From assembly GCA_002332715.1 (NCBI GenBank), contig DDBE01000136.1, positions 1 to 12,911 on the forward strand: 12,911 nucleotides of DNA, in the 5' to 3' direction. Shown here in pieces: positions 1 to 9,302 of the stretch (position 1 is the stretch's first letter; every line of letters starts with the position of its first letter). A program made the translations under genes and the position numbers. The notes below the pieces were generated by a model. That model did no database searches and had not been told where the DNA came from. It saw only the letters and a program-made list of their open reading frames with translations. Source of the DNA: Flavobacteriales bacterium UBA2040 (lineage in GTDB: Bacteria; Bacteroidota; Bacteroidia; Flavobacteriales_D; Crocinitomicaceae).

Positions 1-2115
1 AATCAAAAAAAGGCTGAAGTTGTAATTGAAATCGAAAAAGTTGCCGCTGCTTTTGAAAAGGAACTTGGTCACATTCATTATACAGGATTACCGCATTTAA
101 GAGTAATCATCGGCAAGAAAGTAATCAATGAAATGTATGTCTTCATTGGTCTATCCATCTTCGTTACTTCTCTTCTGCTTTGGTTGTTCTTTAGATCAAT
201 TCGAGTCGTAATACTTTGTAATATCGTCGTTTCCATAGCGGTAATTTGGTCCATGGGTTCTATTGGTTTGATGGGCTTCAATATTTCTATTTTGATGGCC
301 TTGATTCCTCCATTGATGATCGTCATTGGCATACCGAATTGCATTTTCCTCACGACCAAATACCATCAGGAAATTCGGGAACATGGAAACAAAGTAAAAG
401 CATTATCTCGCGTTATTCGAAAAATTGGCACAGCTACCTTCTTGACCAATTTCACCACAGCGATGGGATTCTCCACCTTTATCCTAACCAATTCAGAAAA
501 ACTGACTGAGTTTGGTATCGTTGCTTCTTTGAATATTTTAGCCGTATTCTTCCTTTCAATAACAATTTTACCCATTTTTATTTCCTTTTCTAAGGATCCG
601 AAAGAACGTCATTTAAAGCATTTAGACCGAAAGCTTGCGGTTGGTTTCATCAATAAAATTACGTACATCGTTCAATTCAAAAGACCGATCGTTTATATTT
701 CTGTAATTGGTGCAGTGGCTCTAAGTTTCATCGGATTGCTCAGAATTCAAGCCACAGGTAATATCACAAGTGATTTACCCGAAGGAAATGAAATATTGGA
801 GGACATCGAGTTTATTCAAAATAAGTTTGGTGGATCTATACCGTTTGAGATAATGGTGGATTATAAATCGAAAGGACGACTGTTTTCGAACGAAACCATG
901 AAAAAGGTGGAAGGTGTTCAGGAAACGTATTCCAAAGATTCACTATTCGGAAAGTCCATTTCAATTGTCGACTTCGTGAAAGTGATCAACATGGCATTCC
1001 ACGGGAATAATCCTGATGCGTACAAATTGATATCGAGTAAGGACAAATTGCGATTGAAAAAGTATATGAACAATTTCAATATGACCAACGCCAACGGTGG
1101 AGGTTTTTCATTGAAAGAATTGGTCGACACCAACGCCTATCACCTAAGAATCCGAACCCAGATGATGGACATTGGTTCTTACGAAGTTGCGCAGAAAGTT
1201 GACTCAATGAAGGTTCGGATAGATTCCATATTTAATCCAGACAGAAAAGAAATTGAGAGATTGTATGCCAAAACGGACAAAAACAATGCGTATTTGGATA
1301 GCATTATTTTTAAGCACCCAGGAGTTTACAACAACTTAACATCTCTACTTTCCAAAGGAGATCAAGACAAGCAATACGATTTTGATTTGGACCCTAAATC
1401 GGTGCAAAAATATTACGGTAAGGCAGGTTTTAAAAAGAACCTTCGGTCGGCTATTGACAACCATTATTACGATGTTGTGCTAACGGGAACTGCGGTTGTT
1501 GCTTCTGAAGGAACTCAATATCTAGTGATTAATCTATTCACCAGTCTACTTTTCGCCATTATTGGTATTGCTATTCTAATGTCCATTCTTTTCCGTTCCT
1601 GGCGTATGGTTTTGGTTTCCTTGATTCCAAATATCATTCCTTTGTTATTCACAGGTGGAATCATGGGTTGGTTTGGAATAGCGCTCAAACCGTCGACTCT
1701 ATTAGTCTTTAGCATTGCCTTCGGTATTTCGGTAGATGACACCATTCACTATTTAGCAAAATATCGCCAGGAGCTCAAACTGTATCCGCATGATTTGAAA
1801 AAGTGTGTGACAAAAGCGATTCACGAAGCTGGAATTGGCATGTTCTACACATCTATCGTTTTGTTCTGTGGATTCTCCGTATTTACCTTATCCGAGTTTG
1901 GTGGAACAAAAGCATTGGGTTTACTTATTTCTTTGACCTTGCTCGTAGCCATGTTAACCAATCTAATCGTATTGCCGAGTTTATTGATGTCATTGGAAAG
2001 AAGAATTACGACCAAATCATTTGAAGAACCCTACTTCGATGTTTATGACGAAGAAACGGATTTAGATTTAGACGATTTACAGGTTCAAGAAATCCCACCA
2101 AAACCAATAGAATGA
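1..2115 (+). CDS. MMPL/RND-family exporter, 5' end outside the window
   Basis: The reading frame is open from base 1, so the visible 704 residues are the C-terminal part of a larger inner-membrane proton-driven transporter; an internal Met at 133 should not be taken as the start. The sequence shows two blocks of transmembrane helices separated by a long soluble segment (roughly residues 250-490), the usual RND arrangement. The first block holds [15 protein letters not shown] followed by a TKYHQE turn and an [20 protein letters not shown] segment. The second block holds the matching [19 protein letters not shown] turn and a second copy of the pattern ([16 protein letters not shown]). Repeated halves of this kind define the MMPL/SSD-like exporters (HAE3 type). 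The acidic C-terminal tail lies in the cytoplasm. It overlaps rmlA by ATGA, so the two are probably co-translated. Family members move lipids, hopanoids or other hydrophobic molecules; the substrate here cannot be told from sequence. Confidence 0.9.
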   Translation, partial: NQKKAEVVIEIEKVAAAFEKELGHIHYTGLPHLRVIIGKKVINEMYVFIGLSIFVTSLLLWLFFRSIRVVILCNIVVSIAVIWSMGSIGLMGFNISILMALIPPLMIVIGIPNCIFLTTKYHQEIREHGNKVKALSRVIRKIGTATFLTNFTTAMGFSTFILTNSEKLTEFGIVASLNILAVFFLSITILPIFISFSKDPKERHLKHLDRKLAVGFINKITYIVQFKRPIVYISVIGAVALSFIGLLRIQATGNITSDLPEGNEILEDIEFIQNKFGGSIPFEIMVDYKSKGRLFSNETMKKVEGVQETYSKDSLFGKSISIVDFVKVINMAFHGNNPDAYKLISSKDKLRLKKYMNNFNMTNANGGGFSLKELVDTNAYHLRIRTQMMDIGSYEVAQKVDSMKVRIDSIFNPDRKEIERLYAKTDKNNAYLDSIIFKHPGVYNNLTSLLSKGDQDKQYDFDLDPKSVQKYYGKAGFKKNLRSAIDNHYYDVVLTGTAVVASEGTQYLVINLFTSLLFAIIGIAILMSILFRSWRMVLVSLIPNIIPLLFTGGIMGWFGIALKPSTLLVFSIAFGISVDDTIHYLAKYRQELKLYPHDLKKCVTKAIHEAGIGMFYTSIVLFCGFSVFTLSEFGGTKALGLLISLTLLVAMLTNLIVLPSLLMSLERRITTKSFEEPYFDVYDEETDLDLDDLQVQEIPPKPIE

Positions 2116-2972
2116 AAGGAATAATTCTCGCAGGCGGATCTGGAACTCGGTTACATCCATTAACATTGGCAGTAAGTAAGCAATTGATGCCTATTTACGA
2201 CAAACCAATGATCTATTATCCGCTCTCTATTTTGATGAGTGCTGGGATACGAGAAATTCTAATTATTTCTACTCCACATGATTTACCTCATTTTGAAAAA
2301 TTATTGGGTGACGGAAAGAGTTTAGGCTGTAAGTTTTCATATGCAGTGCAAGAAATTCCCAACGGATTGGCGCAAGCTTTTGTAATAGGTGAAGACTTTA
2401 TTGGCGATGATAATGTTGCCTTAATATTGGGTGACAACATTTTCTATGGTGTTGGGATGGATGATTTATTGCGCGAAAACACGAATCCAAATGGTGGGGT
2501 TGTGTATGCTTATCACGTAAGCGATCCAAGAAGATATGGTGTAGTCGAATTCGATGAAAACATGCAAGCCATTTCTATCGAAGAAAAACCTACTCAACCT
2601 AAATCAAAATTCGCCGTTCCTGGATTGTATTTTTACAGCAACGATGTAATTGATATTGCTAAGAACTTGAAACCATCAGCACGCGGTGAGTATGAAATTA
2701 CAGACGTAAACGCAGAATATTTGCGACGCGGCACACTTAAAGTAGCTGTTCTAGATCGTGGCACGGCATGGTTGGATACCGGAACGTTTGAATCCTTGAT
2801 GCAAGCTGGACAATTTGTTCAGGTAATTGAAGACCGACAGGGATTAAAAGTGGGATGTATTGAAGAAATTGCGTTTAAAAACAAATGGATTTCGACTACG
2901 CAATTAAGAGAATTGGCTGAACCGTTGACCAAAAGTGGCTACGGTGATTATCTATTGGAATTAATAAAATGA
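2112..2972 (+). CDS. rmlA: Glucose-1-phosphate thymidylyltransferase RmlA
   Basis: This 286-residue protein has the normal length for RmlA, which joins dTTP and glucose-1-phosphate to give dTDP-glucose, the first step towards dTDP-L-rhamnose and related deoxysugars. The N-terminal nucleotide-binding loop [11 protein letters not shown] (residues 8-18) and the following [12 protein letters not shown] (22-33) are diagnostic. LGDNIFYG around residue 108 carries the metal-binding Asp, and EEKPTQPKS plus [10 protein letters not shown] are further RmlA signatures. It starts inside the stop of the upstream exporter gene (ATGA) and ends inside the start of the polyprenyl synthase gene (ATGA), so translation of the three is probably coupled. 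rmlB, rmlC and rmlD are not next to it, so the sugar pathway must be completed by genes elsewhere. Cytosolic enzyme; identification is firm. Confidence 0.96.
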   Translation: MKGIILAGGSGTRLHPLTLAVSKQLMPIYDKPMIYYPLSILMSAGIREILIISTPHDLPHFEKLLGDGKSLGCKFSYAVQEIPNGLAQAFVIGEDFIGDDNVALILGDNIFYGVGMDDLLRENTNPNGGVVYAYHVSDPRRYGVVEFDENMQAISIEEKPTQPKSKFAVPGLYFYSNDVIDIAKNLKPSARGEYEITDVNAEYLRRGTLKVAVLDRGTAWLDTGTFESLMQAGQFVQVIEDRQGLKVGCIEEIAFKNKWISTTQLRELAEPLTKSGYGDYLLELIK

Positions 2973-3940
2973 CGGAGAAAATCATTGCACTTTCTAAACT
3001 AGTTGAGCAAGGTATTCACCAATTTGAATTACCAATAAAACCGAATAACCTATACGACCCACTTCGTTATTTCATGACGCTTGGTGGAAAAAGAATACGA
3101 CCAGTTTTAAGTTTAATGGGCGCGAAATTGTTTAATGCTCCGGCCGAAAATGTACTACATGTCTCAATTGGAGTTGAATTGTTTCACAATTTCACTTTGA
3201 TTCACGACGACATAATGGATGCCGCACCCTTACGACGAGCAAAGGAAACCGTACATTCAAAATGGAACGAAAATATCGCTATACTTTCTGGTGACGTATT
3301 AATGGTGAAAGCTTATGAAGAAATTTGCAAGCAAAAACCAGAAGATTTGCCAGAATTACTGACTCTTTTTAACCGTACTGCAATTGAGGTATGCGAAGGG
3401 CAACAAATGGACATGGATTTTGAAGAACGTGACGATGTTTCGATAACAGAATACATCGAAATGATTCGTTTGAAAACATCTGTCTTACTCGGTTGTTCTC
3501 TTGAAATGGGAGCCATTGTTGCCAAAGCGAACAAAGCAGATCGTGAGAAACTTTATAGTTTCGGGCAAGAATTAGGAATTGCCTTCCAAATAAAAGATGA
3601 CATTCTTGATTTGTATGGAGATCCTAAAAAATTCGGAAAGCAAATCGGAGGTGACGTAATGGCCAACAAGAAAACCTTGCTGTATTTATTGGCGAGAGAA
3701 GCAGCGAATAAGGATCAAATGGATCAATTTGACGCATTAGAAAAGGATATAGATTCAACCCGAAAAGTGGCTACCGTTAGAGCTTTGTTTGACGAACTTG
3801 GTGTTCAAGAAAAGGCGAAAAGCACGATGGAACTGCATAGAAAAAATGCGATGAAATCATTGAATGAAATAAACGTTCCTGAAGAGCAAAAAACGGACTT
3901 AAGAGAGCTTGCCGATTATTTGATGAATAGAGAAAACTAA
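2969..3940 (+). CDS. Trans-polyprenyl diphosphate synthase (probably short-chain, GGPP-type)
   Basis: The 323-residue protein condenses isopentenyl diphosphate with allylic diphosphates. Both Mg-binding aspartate motifs are present: DDIMD at residues 80-84 and DDILD at 210-214, plus the GGKRIRP substrate loop near 39-45 and [10 protein letters not shown] near 227-236. The residue five before the first Asp is Phe75. In the family a bulky residue there limits chain length, and a plain DDxxD with an aromatic at this place is the pattern of type I GGPP synthases, whereas E. coli IspB has Ala. I therefore infer a C15-C20 product, possibly the precursor of the carotenoids encoded further right, but a menaquinone-tail synthase cannot be excluded. 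It overlaps rmlA by ATGA. An 81-bp gap without a recognisable terminator follows. Confidence 0.92.
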   Translation: MTEKIIALSKLVEQGIHQFELPIKPNNLYDPLRYFMTLGGKRIRPVLSLMGAKLFNAPAENVLHVSIGVELFHNFTLIHDDIMDAAPLRRAKETVHSKWNENIAILSGDVLMVKAYEEICKQKPEDLPELLTLFNRTAIEVCEGQQMDMDFEERDDVSITEYIEMIRLKTSVLLGCSLEMGAIVAKANKADREKLYSFGQELGIAFQIKDDILDLYGDPKKFGKQIGGDVMANKKTLLYLLAREAANKDQMDQFDALEKDIDSTRKVATVRALFDELGVQEKAKSTMELHRKNAMKSLNEINVPEEQKTDLRELADYLMNREN

Positions 3941-4021
3941 GTTTCGACTTCAGTCACCAAAACCTTCACATTTCGATTTATTCAATAATTAACCCGATCT
4001 TCGAGTTATAAATTATGCCGC

Positions 4022-6151
4022 ATGAAAATTCTATCATTCTTAGTCTTGCTCCTTTTTATTCAACTTTCAGTTTATGGAAATGAAGAGATTCTCATCAAGA
4101 AAAGTGACATCAGTTGGATGAAACCCGTTGGTGATTCGTATGTGGCAAAATTGAACCAGACGATGGAATTGGGACTTAATCTGGACAAAGAAATAGCACA
4201 ACAAATTGAAAATTATATAACAGGTGCTAGAGCCAAACAGTTAAATCCATACAATCCAGAAGAGGTTGATGTAATTGCCATTTTCAATTCACCATCTGGA
4301 AAAGCAAAGAAAGGAATTGGGTTTTATTACCAAGAGTTTAAAGAAGATTTAGCAACCGATGCCTTTTTACTAAAAAAAACGGATGAACCTTGGCGTGTGC
4401 GATTTGCGCCGAATGAAGTTGGCACTTGGACAGTTCAAATTGAAGTAAAAGCAAAAGGTTTCGATAATCCGTTTATGTATTCTGTGAAATTCAAGTGTGA
4501 AACATCTGAGCACAAAGGGAGATTGGTAACACATAAAACGGGAACAGAAGAAGACCGCTATCTCTATTATGAAGCATCTAAAGAGCGATTTATTGCTGTC
4601 GGAATGAATATTTCTAGCGGTGGTTTTTTCACTTACAAACCATCTCAAAACAAAAGACAAATGGGTGGGGTTGAAAAACTAGCCGCTGTTAACGGAAATT
4701 TCGTTCGCTTTGAAATTGGAGCTCAAGGATCTTTACCTGATTGGAATGACGTCCATAATTACACCTCAAAACAAGATGAAATGTTCGGCTTTGACCGCTT
4801 ACTAGCAACGGCCGAAAAAAATCAAATTTATGCTATTCTTTTTCGTCATCATGTTGAAATAATGGGCGCTGCTTGGGACTTACCCAATTGGCAAAACAAC
4901 CCGTATCGCAAGCAATTTCAGTTTGAAAAAATCAGCGATTATTTCACGAATCCAGAAGCGATTAAATTGCAACATATGAATTTGCGCTATATGTATGCTC
5001 GATGGGGATACAGTCCGTACTGGTCATTTTATGGGTATTCCGAATTGGAAAAATTTATCGATCCTATGATTGAACAAGAAGGAATATCGGATGAAGCGGC
5101 CATCCAAATATTCAAAAAATGGTTGGAAGGTCAAATAGATTATATCCGAACGAATTTAGACAATCAAGCGATGTTTGCCAATTCATATGGAACCATGAAA
5201 AAAACAGAACGGAAAAAAGGATACGACGGCATTTTGAAAGCTTCCGACGTAACGGCAGTTCATGTATACTCCTCCATTAAAGATGGTAATTTCGTCAATC
5301 GGGCCAACTACGTTGATGATTTCTGGAAATCCTACAAACAACCTGTTATACTGGAGGAAATAGGTTTAAATGATGATAAATTAGCCTTGTATTGTTGCAC
5401 GGGAATCGATTTTCACAACCAAAGTTGGGCAACCACATTTACGGGTTCCATTGGAACAGGATTAGATTGGTGGTGGGATCGGGGTGTGATGGATTTTGGA
5501 TACGAAAGTTCCTTGGCACCGCTTCAAAAATTCATCCAACCGCTTTCGAATAAATCCTTAAAATTTTCACCTTATCGTTGGGCAGATGCAGGCGGAAAAA
5601 GTCGTTTGCTCGAAACCTATGCTTTGATTAGCGACGATCAACAAGAAATATATGGCTGGTTGCACAATGCAAGTTACTATTGGCGAAATGATGTCAATAA
5701 CCCTTGTGTTCAAAGTCTTTTGGACAGCAGCAATGTGATTGAAAAATGCATAGTTGGCGATAATACAGAAATCGGTCGAAACGAACCACCAGGCGATTAT
5801 GCCCAACGACATTCGGACAAATACTCCTCTCGTGGTGGATTCCAACAAATTTCTGGAGGAATGGAGAACAATCCGTCTTTCATACTTCAAGATGCACTAA
5901 AAGGCGGTGGAAAAAATAGAATTTGGTATAAAGTGGAATTCTTCAGCACCCGTTCTGGCGAAAATTTAAAATCAATTGAAGGGTTTGATCAAGTGGTTCG
6001 GGCAGGATTTGGGAAGAAACTGAAAATTGTTGTTCCGAATTTGAACGATTCCAATCCAGATGTTGCGTATAAAATTACCATGATTGGATTTGGTAAAAAG
6101 GAGACTGAAATTAGAAAACCCAACAAAGAAATGGGGGTGCGATGGTTATGA
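4022..6151 (+). CDS. Secreted DUF5060-type glycoside hydrolase-like protein
   Basis: The 709-residue protein begins with a signal peptide (MKIL, a leucine-rich core, likely cleavage near residue 19 after VYG), so it is exported. An N-terminal beta-sandwich follows, ending in EPWRVRFAPNEVGTWTVQIEV, the typical DUF5060 Ig-like signature. Then comes a TIM-barrel region with GMNISSGGFFTYKP, NGNFVRFEIGAQ, LRYMYARWGYSPYWS and HVYSS. By comparison with clan GH-A barrels, Glu341 (in GYSEL) is the candidate acid/base and Glu446 (in VILEEIG) the candidate nucleophile. The usual Asn before the acid/base is Ser here. The C-terminal 150 residues look like a beta-rich accessory domain. The substrate is unknown; relatives act on plant or algal polysaccharides or glycans. 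The gene stands alone, 81 bp after the polyprenyl synthase gene, and is convergent with the carotenoid operon. The two catalytic assignments are inference. Confidence 0.82.
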   Translation: MKILSFLVLLLFIQLSVYGNEEILIKKSDISWMKPVGDSYVAKLNQTMELGLNLDKEIAQQIENYITGARAKQLNPYNPEEVDVIAIFNSPSGKAKKGIGFYYQEFKEDLATDAFLLKKTDEPWRVRFAPNEVGTWTVQIEVKAKGFDNPFMYSVKFKCETSEHKGRLVTHKTGTEEDRYLYYEASKERFIAVGMNISSGGFFTYKPSQNKRQMGGVEKLAAVNGNFVRFEIGAQGSLPDWNDVHNYTSKQDEMFGFDRLLATAEKNQIYAILFRHHVEIMGAAWDLPNWQNNPYRKQFQFEKISDYFTNPEAIKLQHMNLRYMYARWGYSPYWSFYGYSELEKFIDPMIEQEGISDEAAIQIFKKWLEGQIDYIRTNLDNQAMFANSYGTMKKTERKKGYDGILKASDVTAVHVYSSIKDGNFVNRANYVDDFWKSYKQPVILEEIGLNDDKLALYCCTGIDFHNQSWATTFTGSIGTGLDWWWDRGVMDFGYESSLAPLQKFIQPLSNKSLKFSPYRWADAGGKSRLLETYALISDDQQEIYGWLHNASYYWRNDVNNPCVQSLLDSSNVIEKCIVGDNTEIGRNEPPGDYAQRHSDKYSSRGGFQQISGGMENNPSFILQDALKGGGKNRIWYKVEFFSTRSGENLKSIEGFDQVVRAGFGKKLKIVVPNLNDSNPDVAYKITMIGFGKKETEIRKPNKEMGVRWL

Positions 6152-6188
6152 TTTTTTTTCAATAAAAGATGTATTAAGGAAAACCTCC

Positions 6189-6226
6189 TTCGTCCTTTTA
6201 AATTTTCTTAAATTTAAAAGGACGAA
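6189..6226. repeat. Perfect 17-bp stem-loop with 4-nt loop
   Basis: TTCGTCCTTTTAAATTT at 6189-6205 is exactly complementary to AAATTTAAAAGGACGAA at 6210-6226, with loop TCTT. It starts 37 bp after the glycosidase stop codon. It may act as a bidirectional terminator or a 3' RNA-stabilising hairpin for the glycosidase mRNA. It lacks a T-tract on the plus strand, so I call it a stem-loop rather than a terminator. Confidence 0.75.
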
Positions 6227-6255
6227 TAGCCAATTAATTTCTCTATGTTCTTTTT

Positions 6256-6395
6256 CCTTGATGAAAAAGGACCAAAAAAATCAAGGCTTCAGAAGACAGT
6301 TAAAGCGCAATTTATTAGTTCTTTTCAAATTTAGTTCACAAGCGCTTTATTTTAAAACTTCAGAAAAACCCTGTCTTCTAATGCCAAAAGCCTTG
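6256..6395. repeat. Long interrupted hairpin, extragenic-repeat type
   Basis: Three nested blocks pair with each other: CAAGGCTT (6282-6289) with AAGCCTTG (6388-6395), AGAAGACAG (6291-6299) with CTGTCTTCT (6371-6379), and TAAAGCGC (6301-6308) with GCGCTTTA (6342-6349). At the left end CCTTGAT (6256-6262) can instead pair with ATCAAGG (6280-6286), giving an alternative small hairpin. The motif CTTGATGAAAAA followed by A-rich sequence and ATCAAGG is, from memory, a common extragenic pattern in Bacteroidota. It could be a REP-like or MITE-like copy; only a genome-wide search would show whether it is repeated. Confidence 0.55.
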
Positions 6396-6407
6396 TTTAA
6401 TTCGGAT

Positions 6408-6423
6408 TAAAAGTTAACTTTTA
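6408..6423. repeat. 16-bp perfect palindrome
   Basis: TAAAAGTTAACTTTTA is self-complementary without a loop and lies 49 bp past the lycopene cyclase stop on that gene's downstream side. It could bind a dimeric regulator, or on either strand form a weak hairpin ending in a short T-run that helps terminate the carotenoid transcript. AT-rich palindromes of this size can also arise by chance. Confidence 0.4.
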
Positions 6424-6472
6424 GTTTCTACGAAATATAACGTTGTCCAATAGAATTCGAAGCAATAAATAA

Positions 6473-7156
6473 TTATCCTTTTCTTTTCTTGAACTTTTTG
6501 TAAAAGAAAAAGACCAAGAGCAAAAATCCGTAGTTATAAATGGTGTCTTCAACTGGGATACTCACCCATCTCGGGCCCATTATTTCTACTTCTTTGTACC
6601 AAACGATTGGTTCAGGTGTGAACATTCCTGTCAATGCACCATTCACGAAAAAGAAAGGTATTTGAATCACCAAAAATGCGAGAATGAAATCAGCATACCA
6701 CTTTACTTTTCGTCTATAATACAGCCAAATCGTCAAGGCAAGGGCAACTATGCTCGCCGCACTGGTGTACAAATTTTCGAGATAAATAATGGACAATACC
6801 AAACAAAGAATACTTATAGAAAAAGCAAAAATTCCGGCCAACTTCTTCAATTTCAAGTTTGGAAAATAAGCCTTCAGACACTCGTAAACGAATATACAAG
6901 CGTAGGGTACAAAGAGGAAAAAACAAATTTCTTCGATAGGTAAATTGCCCAAATACCAGCCTTGTAGATACTCTGGATTGAATCCCCAAACGCCCCATTG
7001 CGTATATAGTTCATCCCAAATAAGGTAAACGGCAGCAACGATTAAAGTTGCCGTAAAAAGTGGTTTCCAATTCGTATAGAAATGTACTTTTTTATCGAAA
7101 GAAAGGAGAAGTGGGCCAGCTAGTGTTCCGACCATGAGGATGAAATAAAGACTCAT
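6473..7156 (-). CDS. Fused lycopene cyclase (CrtYcd-type, two cyclase domains)
   Basis: This 227-residue, very hydrophobic membrane protein carries two copies of the short lycopene-cyclase domain, each about 100 residues with three membrane segments. The PxE(E/D) signatures are visible: PIEE at residues 73-76 and PVEDT at 201-205. These are the conserved acidic motifs of the CrtYc/CrtYd family, which are separate subunits in actinobacteria and a single fused polypeptide in many Bacteroidota. The reaction is cyclisation of lycopene end groups to beta rings in the cytoplasmic membrane. It is the last gene of the cluster and overlaps crtZ by 4 bp (ATGA). Given CruF in the same operon, I infer that one end is cyclised and the other hydrated, but whether this enzyme makes one or two rings cannot be read from sequence. 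Confidence 0.9.
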   Translation of the reverse strand: MSLYFILMVGTLAGPLLLSFDKKVHFYTNWKPLFTATLIVAAVYLIWDELYTQWGVWGFNPEYLQGWYLGNLPIEEICFFLFVPYACIFVYECLKAYFPNLKLKKLAGIFAFSISILCLVLSIIYLENLYTSAASIVALALTIWLYYRRKVKWYADFILAFLVIQIPFFFVNGALTGMFTPEPIVWYKEVEIMGPRWVSIPVEDTIYNYGFLLLVFFFYKKFKKRKG

Positions 7157-7632
7157 CCCTTTTTATATTTCCGTTGGAAAGTGCGCTTCGCTTCTTTGTA
7201 GTATTTGAAGGGAACGATTAACATTCCGAAGCACTCGCCGTGTTCCTTACCCAAACGTTTATGGTGTACTTTGTGCGCTTTTCGAATCGCCATAAAGTAC
7301 GGATGGTCAATATCGCGCAACCATTTGAAACGGCGGTGAATATAGACATCGTGAAACATAAAATAAGCGAAACCATAAGCGGCAATACCATATCCAATCC
7401 AAACAGCAGCGTATTGGTCATACATCATTCCTAACATAATGCACAACCAAGATGGAATAGCATAAATCAAAAAGAATACATCATTTTGTTCGAAAAAACC
7501 GGGTTTTTCTAAATGGTGATCTTCGTGAAAATTCCACATCAATCCGTGCATGACAAATTTATGCGTTGCCCATGCCATGAACTCCATTCCTATAAAAGCC
7601 AAAATCAACAAAACGGGACCCCACCAATACAT
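7153..7632 (-). CDS. crtZ: Beta-carotene 3-hydroxylase CrtZ
   Basis: The 159-residue membrane protein has the length and full set of histidine motifs of CrtZ-type di-iron hydroxylases: HKFVMH (residues 24-29), HEDHH (36-40), HDVYIH (94-99) and HKVHH (120-124). It adds a hydroxyl at C-3 of beta-ionone rings, acting in the cytoplasmic membrane with reduced ferredoxin. Its start codon directly abuts the stop of the cruF-like gene (no spacer), and its stop overlaps the start of the lycopene cyclase, so the three are surely one translational unit. All expected iron ligands are present, so it should be active. Confidence 0.95.
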   Translation of the reverse strand: MYWWGPVLLILAFIGMEFMAWATHKFVMHGLMWNFHEDHHLEKPGFFEQNDVFFLIYAIPSWLCIMLGMMYDQYAAVWIGYGIAAYGFAYFMFHDVYIHRRFKWLRDIDHPYFMAIRKAHKVHHKRLGKEHGECFGMLIVPFKYYKEAKRTFQRKYKKG

Positions 7633-8295
7633 TTAAACAAAATTTAGTACTAAAAAGAAAATGGCTAACAAGATAAAAACAGCTTTAGGTACCGAATTGT
7701 TCTCAACCAAATTCCATTTCATATAAAAATAGTGCATTGGTAAGGAAATAACAAACCAACAGATGTAATTATATATTGGAATTTCTCCTCCGGCCCATGA
7801 CCAAAAATCGAGTTTAACTGCAACGGGTTCTATCAAAAAATCGAGAGAGGTCATCAATATAGCGGCCAGAACTGATTTCCAAATTAAGTTCAACTTTAAG
7901 CGATAAACAAGTGTCGAAGAACACACCACCATTGTTGCCCAATTGACGCCAATGATTAATGGAACTCCAAAAACTTTCGCTCCCAAAGTTGTTCCATATT
8001 TGTAATCCCCGAAAAGTATACCTGTATTCGTTCCAATGGATTCCACCAAAATACCGAGGACAAAAATCAAGAATGCGAATAGAAAAAACTTGTCTTTTTT
8101 GTCTTTACGGGAATAATAAAGAACAATGAAAGTCAACAATAAATGAAACGAACTCAATCGAACTAAGTTGTCACGATGCTCGGGCAAAGCAATTCCGATA
8201 GTTCCCACAGCAAAAAATATCGTGATTAATACAATCCAAAAAATCTCCATTTTCAAGAGATCTTTTAATTCAAAACTTGCTTTGTTTTTGGTCAT
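7633..8295 (-). CDS. cruF: CruF-type carotenoid 1',2'-hydratase (DUF422)
   Basis: The 220-residue integral membrane protein shows the DUF422/CruF pattern. LVESIGTNTGILFGDYKYGTTLG and FGVPLIIGVNW form the first conserved block and DFLIEPVAVKLDFWSW with EIPIYNYICWF the second, within about six or seven hydrophobic helices. CruF enzymes hydrate the open psi end of carotenoids, giving a 1'-hydroxy group, as in myxol, saproxanthin, flexixanthin or bacterioruberin synthesis. It overlaps the upstream SDR gene by 4 bp and abuts crtZ with no gap. Co-occurrence with CrtZ and a cyclase suggests a monocyclic product hydroxylated at both ends. The family call is firm; the exact product is inference. Confidence 0.87.
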   Translation of the reverse strand: MTKNKASFELKDLLKMEIFWIVLITIFFAVGTIGIALPEHRDNLVRLSSFHLLLTFIVLYYSRKDKKDKFFLFAFLIFVLGILVESIGTNTGILFGDYKYGTTLGAKVFGVPLIIGVNWATMVVCSSTLVYRLKLNLIWKSVLAAILMTSLDFLIEPVAVKLDFWSWAGGEIPIYNYICWFVISLPMHYFYMKWNLVENNSVPKAVFILLAIFFLVLNFV

Positions 8296-9293
8296 TTTAC
8301 GCGGCCTTTTACGGCATTATCGATTGTTTCTTCTAGGGAATGGAATTCATACCCCAATTCCTTTTTGCACTTCTCATTTGAATAAACAACAGTTGATAGC
8401 GCACTGTTCACTGTTTCATACGTAATTGGTGATCTTTTTTTAGAAAAGAGATACGTAAATCCAAAGATCATGCGTGCCAAATTTAGTCCAGATGAACCTA
8501 CCGCTCGTTTTGGTGGCTTCTTCCCTATTCTATTCGCAATTTGTGTAAAGAGGTTTTGAAAGGAAATATTTTCTCCAATTAATAGAAATCTATTCTCGGA
8601 AACGTTGCTTTTCATCAATTTTTGCATGACTTTCGCCACGTCTCGTGCATCGACAAGGGCATTTCCACCGGGTGGATAAAACGTCAATCCGTTTTGTATC
8701 GTTCCTAAAATCGTCAAGGAACTTTCTGACCAGTTTCCCGCTCCAAGTATCACACATGGATTGACCATTACGGCATCCAACCCTTCGTTTATTCCGCGCC
8801 AAATTTCTCTTTCCGCACCATTTTTACTTATGGAATATCCACTCGTTTCTGGACCTTTTTTCCATTTCGTTTCTTCGCTTACCTTTTTGTCGCTTCCAGC
8901 ACTCACTGCAGCGGTTGAACTGACGTAACACAACTTCCGGATTTTCTTTTCCAGACAAACATTCACCACGTTGGTCGTTCCTTCGCGGTTGATTTTCATC
9001 AAAGGATTGAAATCTTTTCGGTGAAAGGAAACAAGCGCCGCACAATGATAGACCTCATCGCCTTCAGATATTATTTCTTCGAGTGAAACGATATCGTTTA
9101 CACTCACTTTTTTCCATGAAATTTTCGTGAATAAAGCGCTGAAATTCGCCGAATCATAGTATTCAAAAACCTTCTTAACCTTAGCTATTTTGGATCCCGT
9201 TTGATAAGTCGCGATAATCTGATTTTCCATTTGTGCTAATTCGAACAGCAAATGACTTCCAACAAGACCTGTTCCTCCAATGACTACGACCAT
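8292..9293 (-). CDS. Extended SDR, NAD(P)-dependent epimerase/dehydratase family
   Basis: The 333-residue protein is an extended short-chain dehydrogenase/reductase. The N-terminal Rossmann loop GGTGLVG is at residues 6-12, the central strand reads CYVSSTAAV (122-130) and the catalytic pair is Y153SISK157. The fold matches dihydroflavonol reductase or 3-beta-HSD-like members, acting on a hydroxyl or keto group of an undefined substrate. It lies second in the carotenoid operon, 9 bp after the alkyltransferase-like gene and overlapping cruF by 4 bp. That could mean a role in modifying a carotenoid end group or lipid, but no sequence feature proves this. The ATG at 9293 leaves only two residues before the first beta strand, as is usual. 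Confidence 0.88.
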   Translation of the reverse strand: MVVVIGGTGLVGSHLLFELAQMENQIIATYQTGSKIAKVKKVFEYYDSANFSALFTKISWKKVSVNDIVSLEEIISEGDEVYHCAALVSFHRKDFNPLMKINREGTTNVVNVCLEKKIRKLCYVSSTAAVSAGSDKKVSEETKWKKGPETSGYSISKNGAEREIWRGINEGLDAVMVNPCVILGAGNWSESSLTILGTIQNGLTFYPPGGNALVDARDVAKVMQKLMKSNVSENRFLLIGENISFQNLFTQIANRIGKKPPKRAVGSSGLNLARMIFGFTYLFSKKRSPITYETVNSALSTVVYSNEKCKKELGYEFHSLEETIDNAVKGRVK

Positions 9294-9302
9294 ACCACAA
9301 AG

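Larger units (their letters stand above)
6152..6472. other. Intergenic region between convergent genes, hairpin-rich
   Basis: These 321 bp separate two convergent transcription units and hold no convincing gene. A plus-strand frame that enters from inside the glycosidase gene and runs to 6410 reads through hairpin sequence and looks like no protein. The stretch contains three separate foldable elements, listed individually. They probably serve as transcription barriers in both directions, but no canonical hairpin-plus-T-tract terminator is evident. Confidence 0.7.

Noticed and set aside
6084..6410. 108-codon plus-strand open frame spanning the glycosidase end and the intergenic hairpins
   Set aside because: It starts inside the glycosidase gene in another frame and its second half is translation of inverted-repeat DNA; it resembles no protein family.
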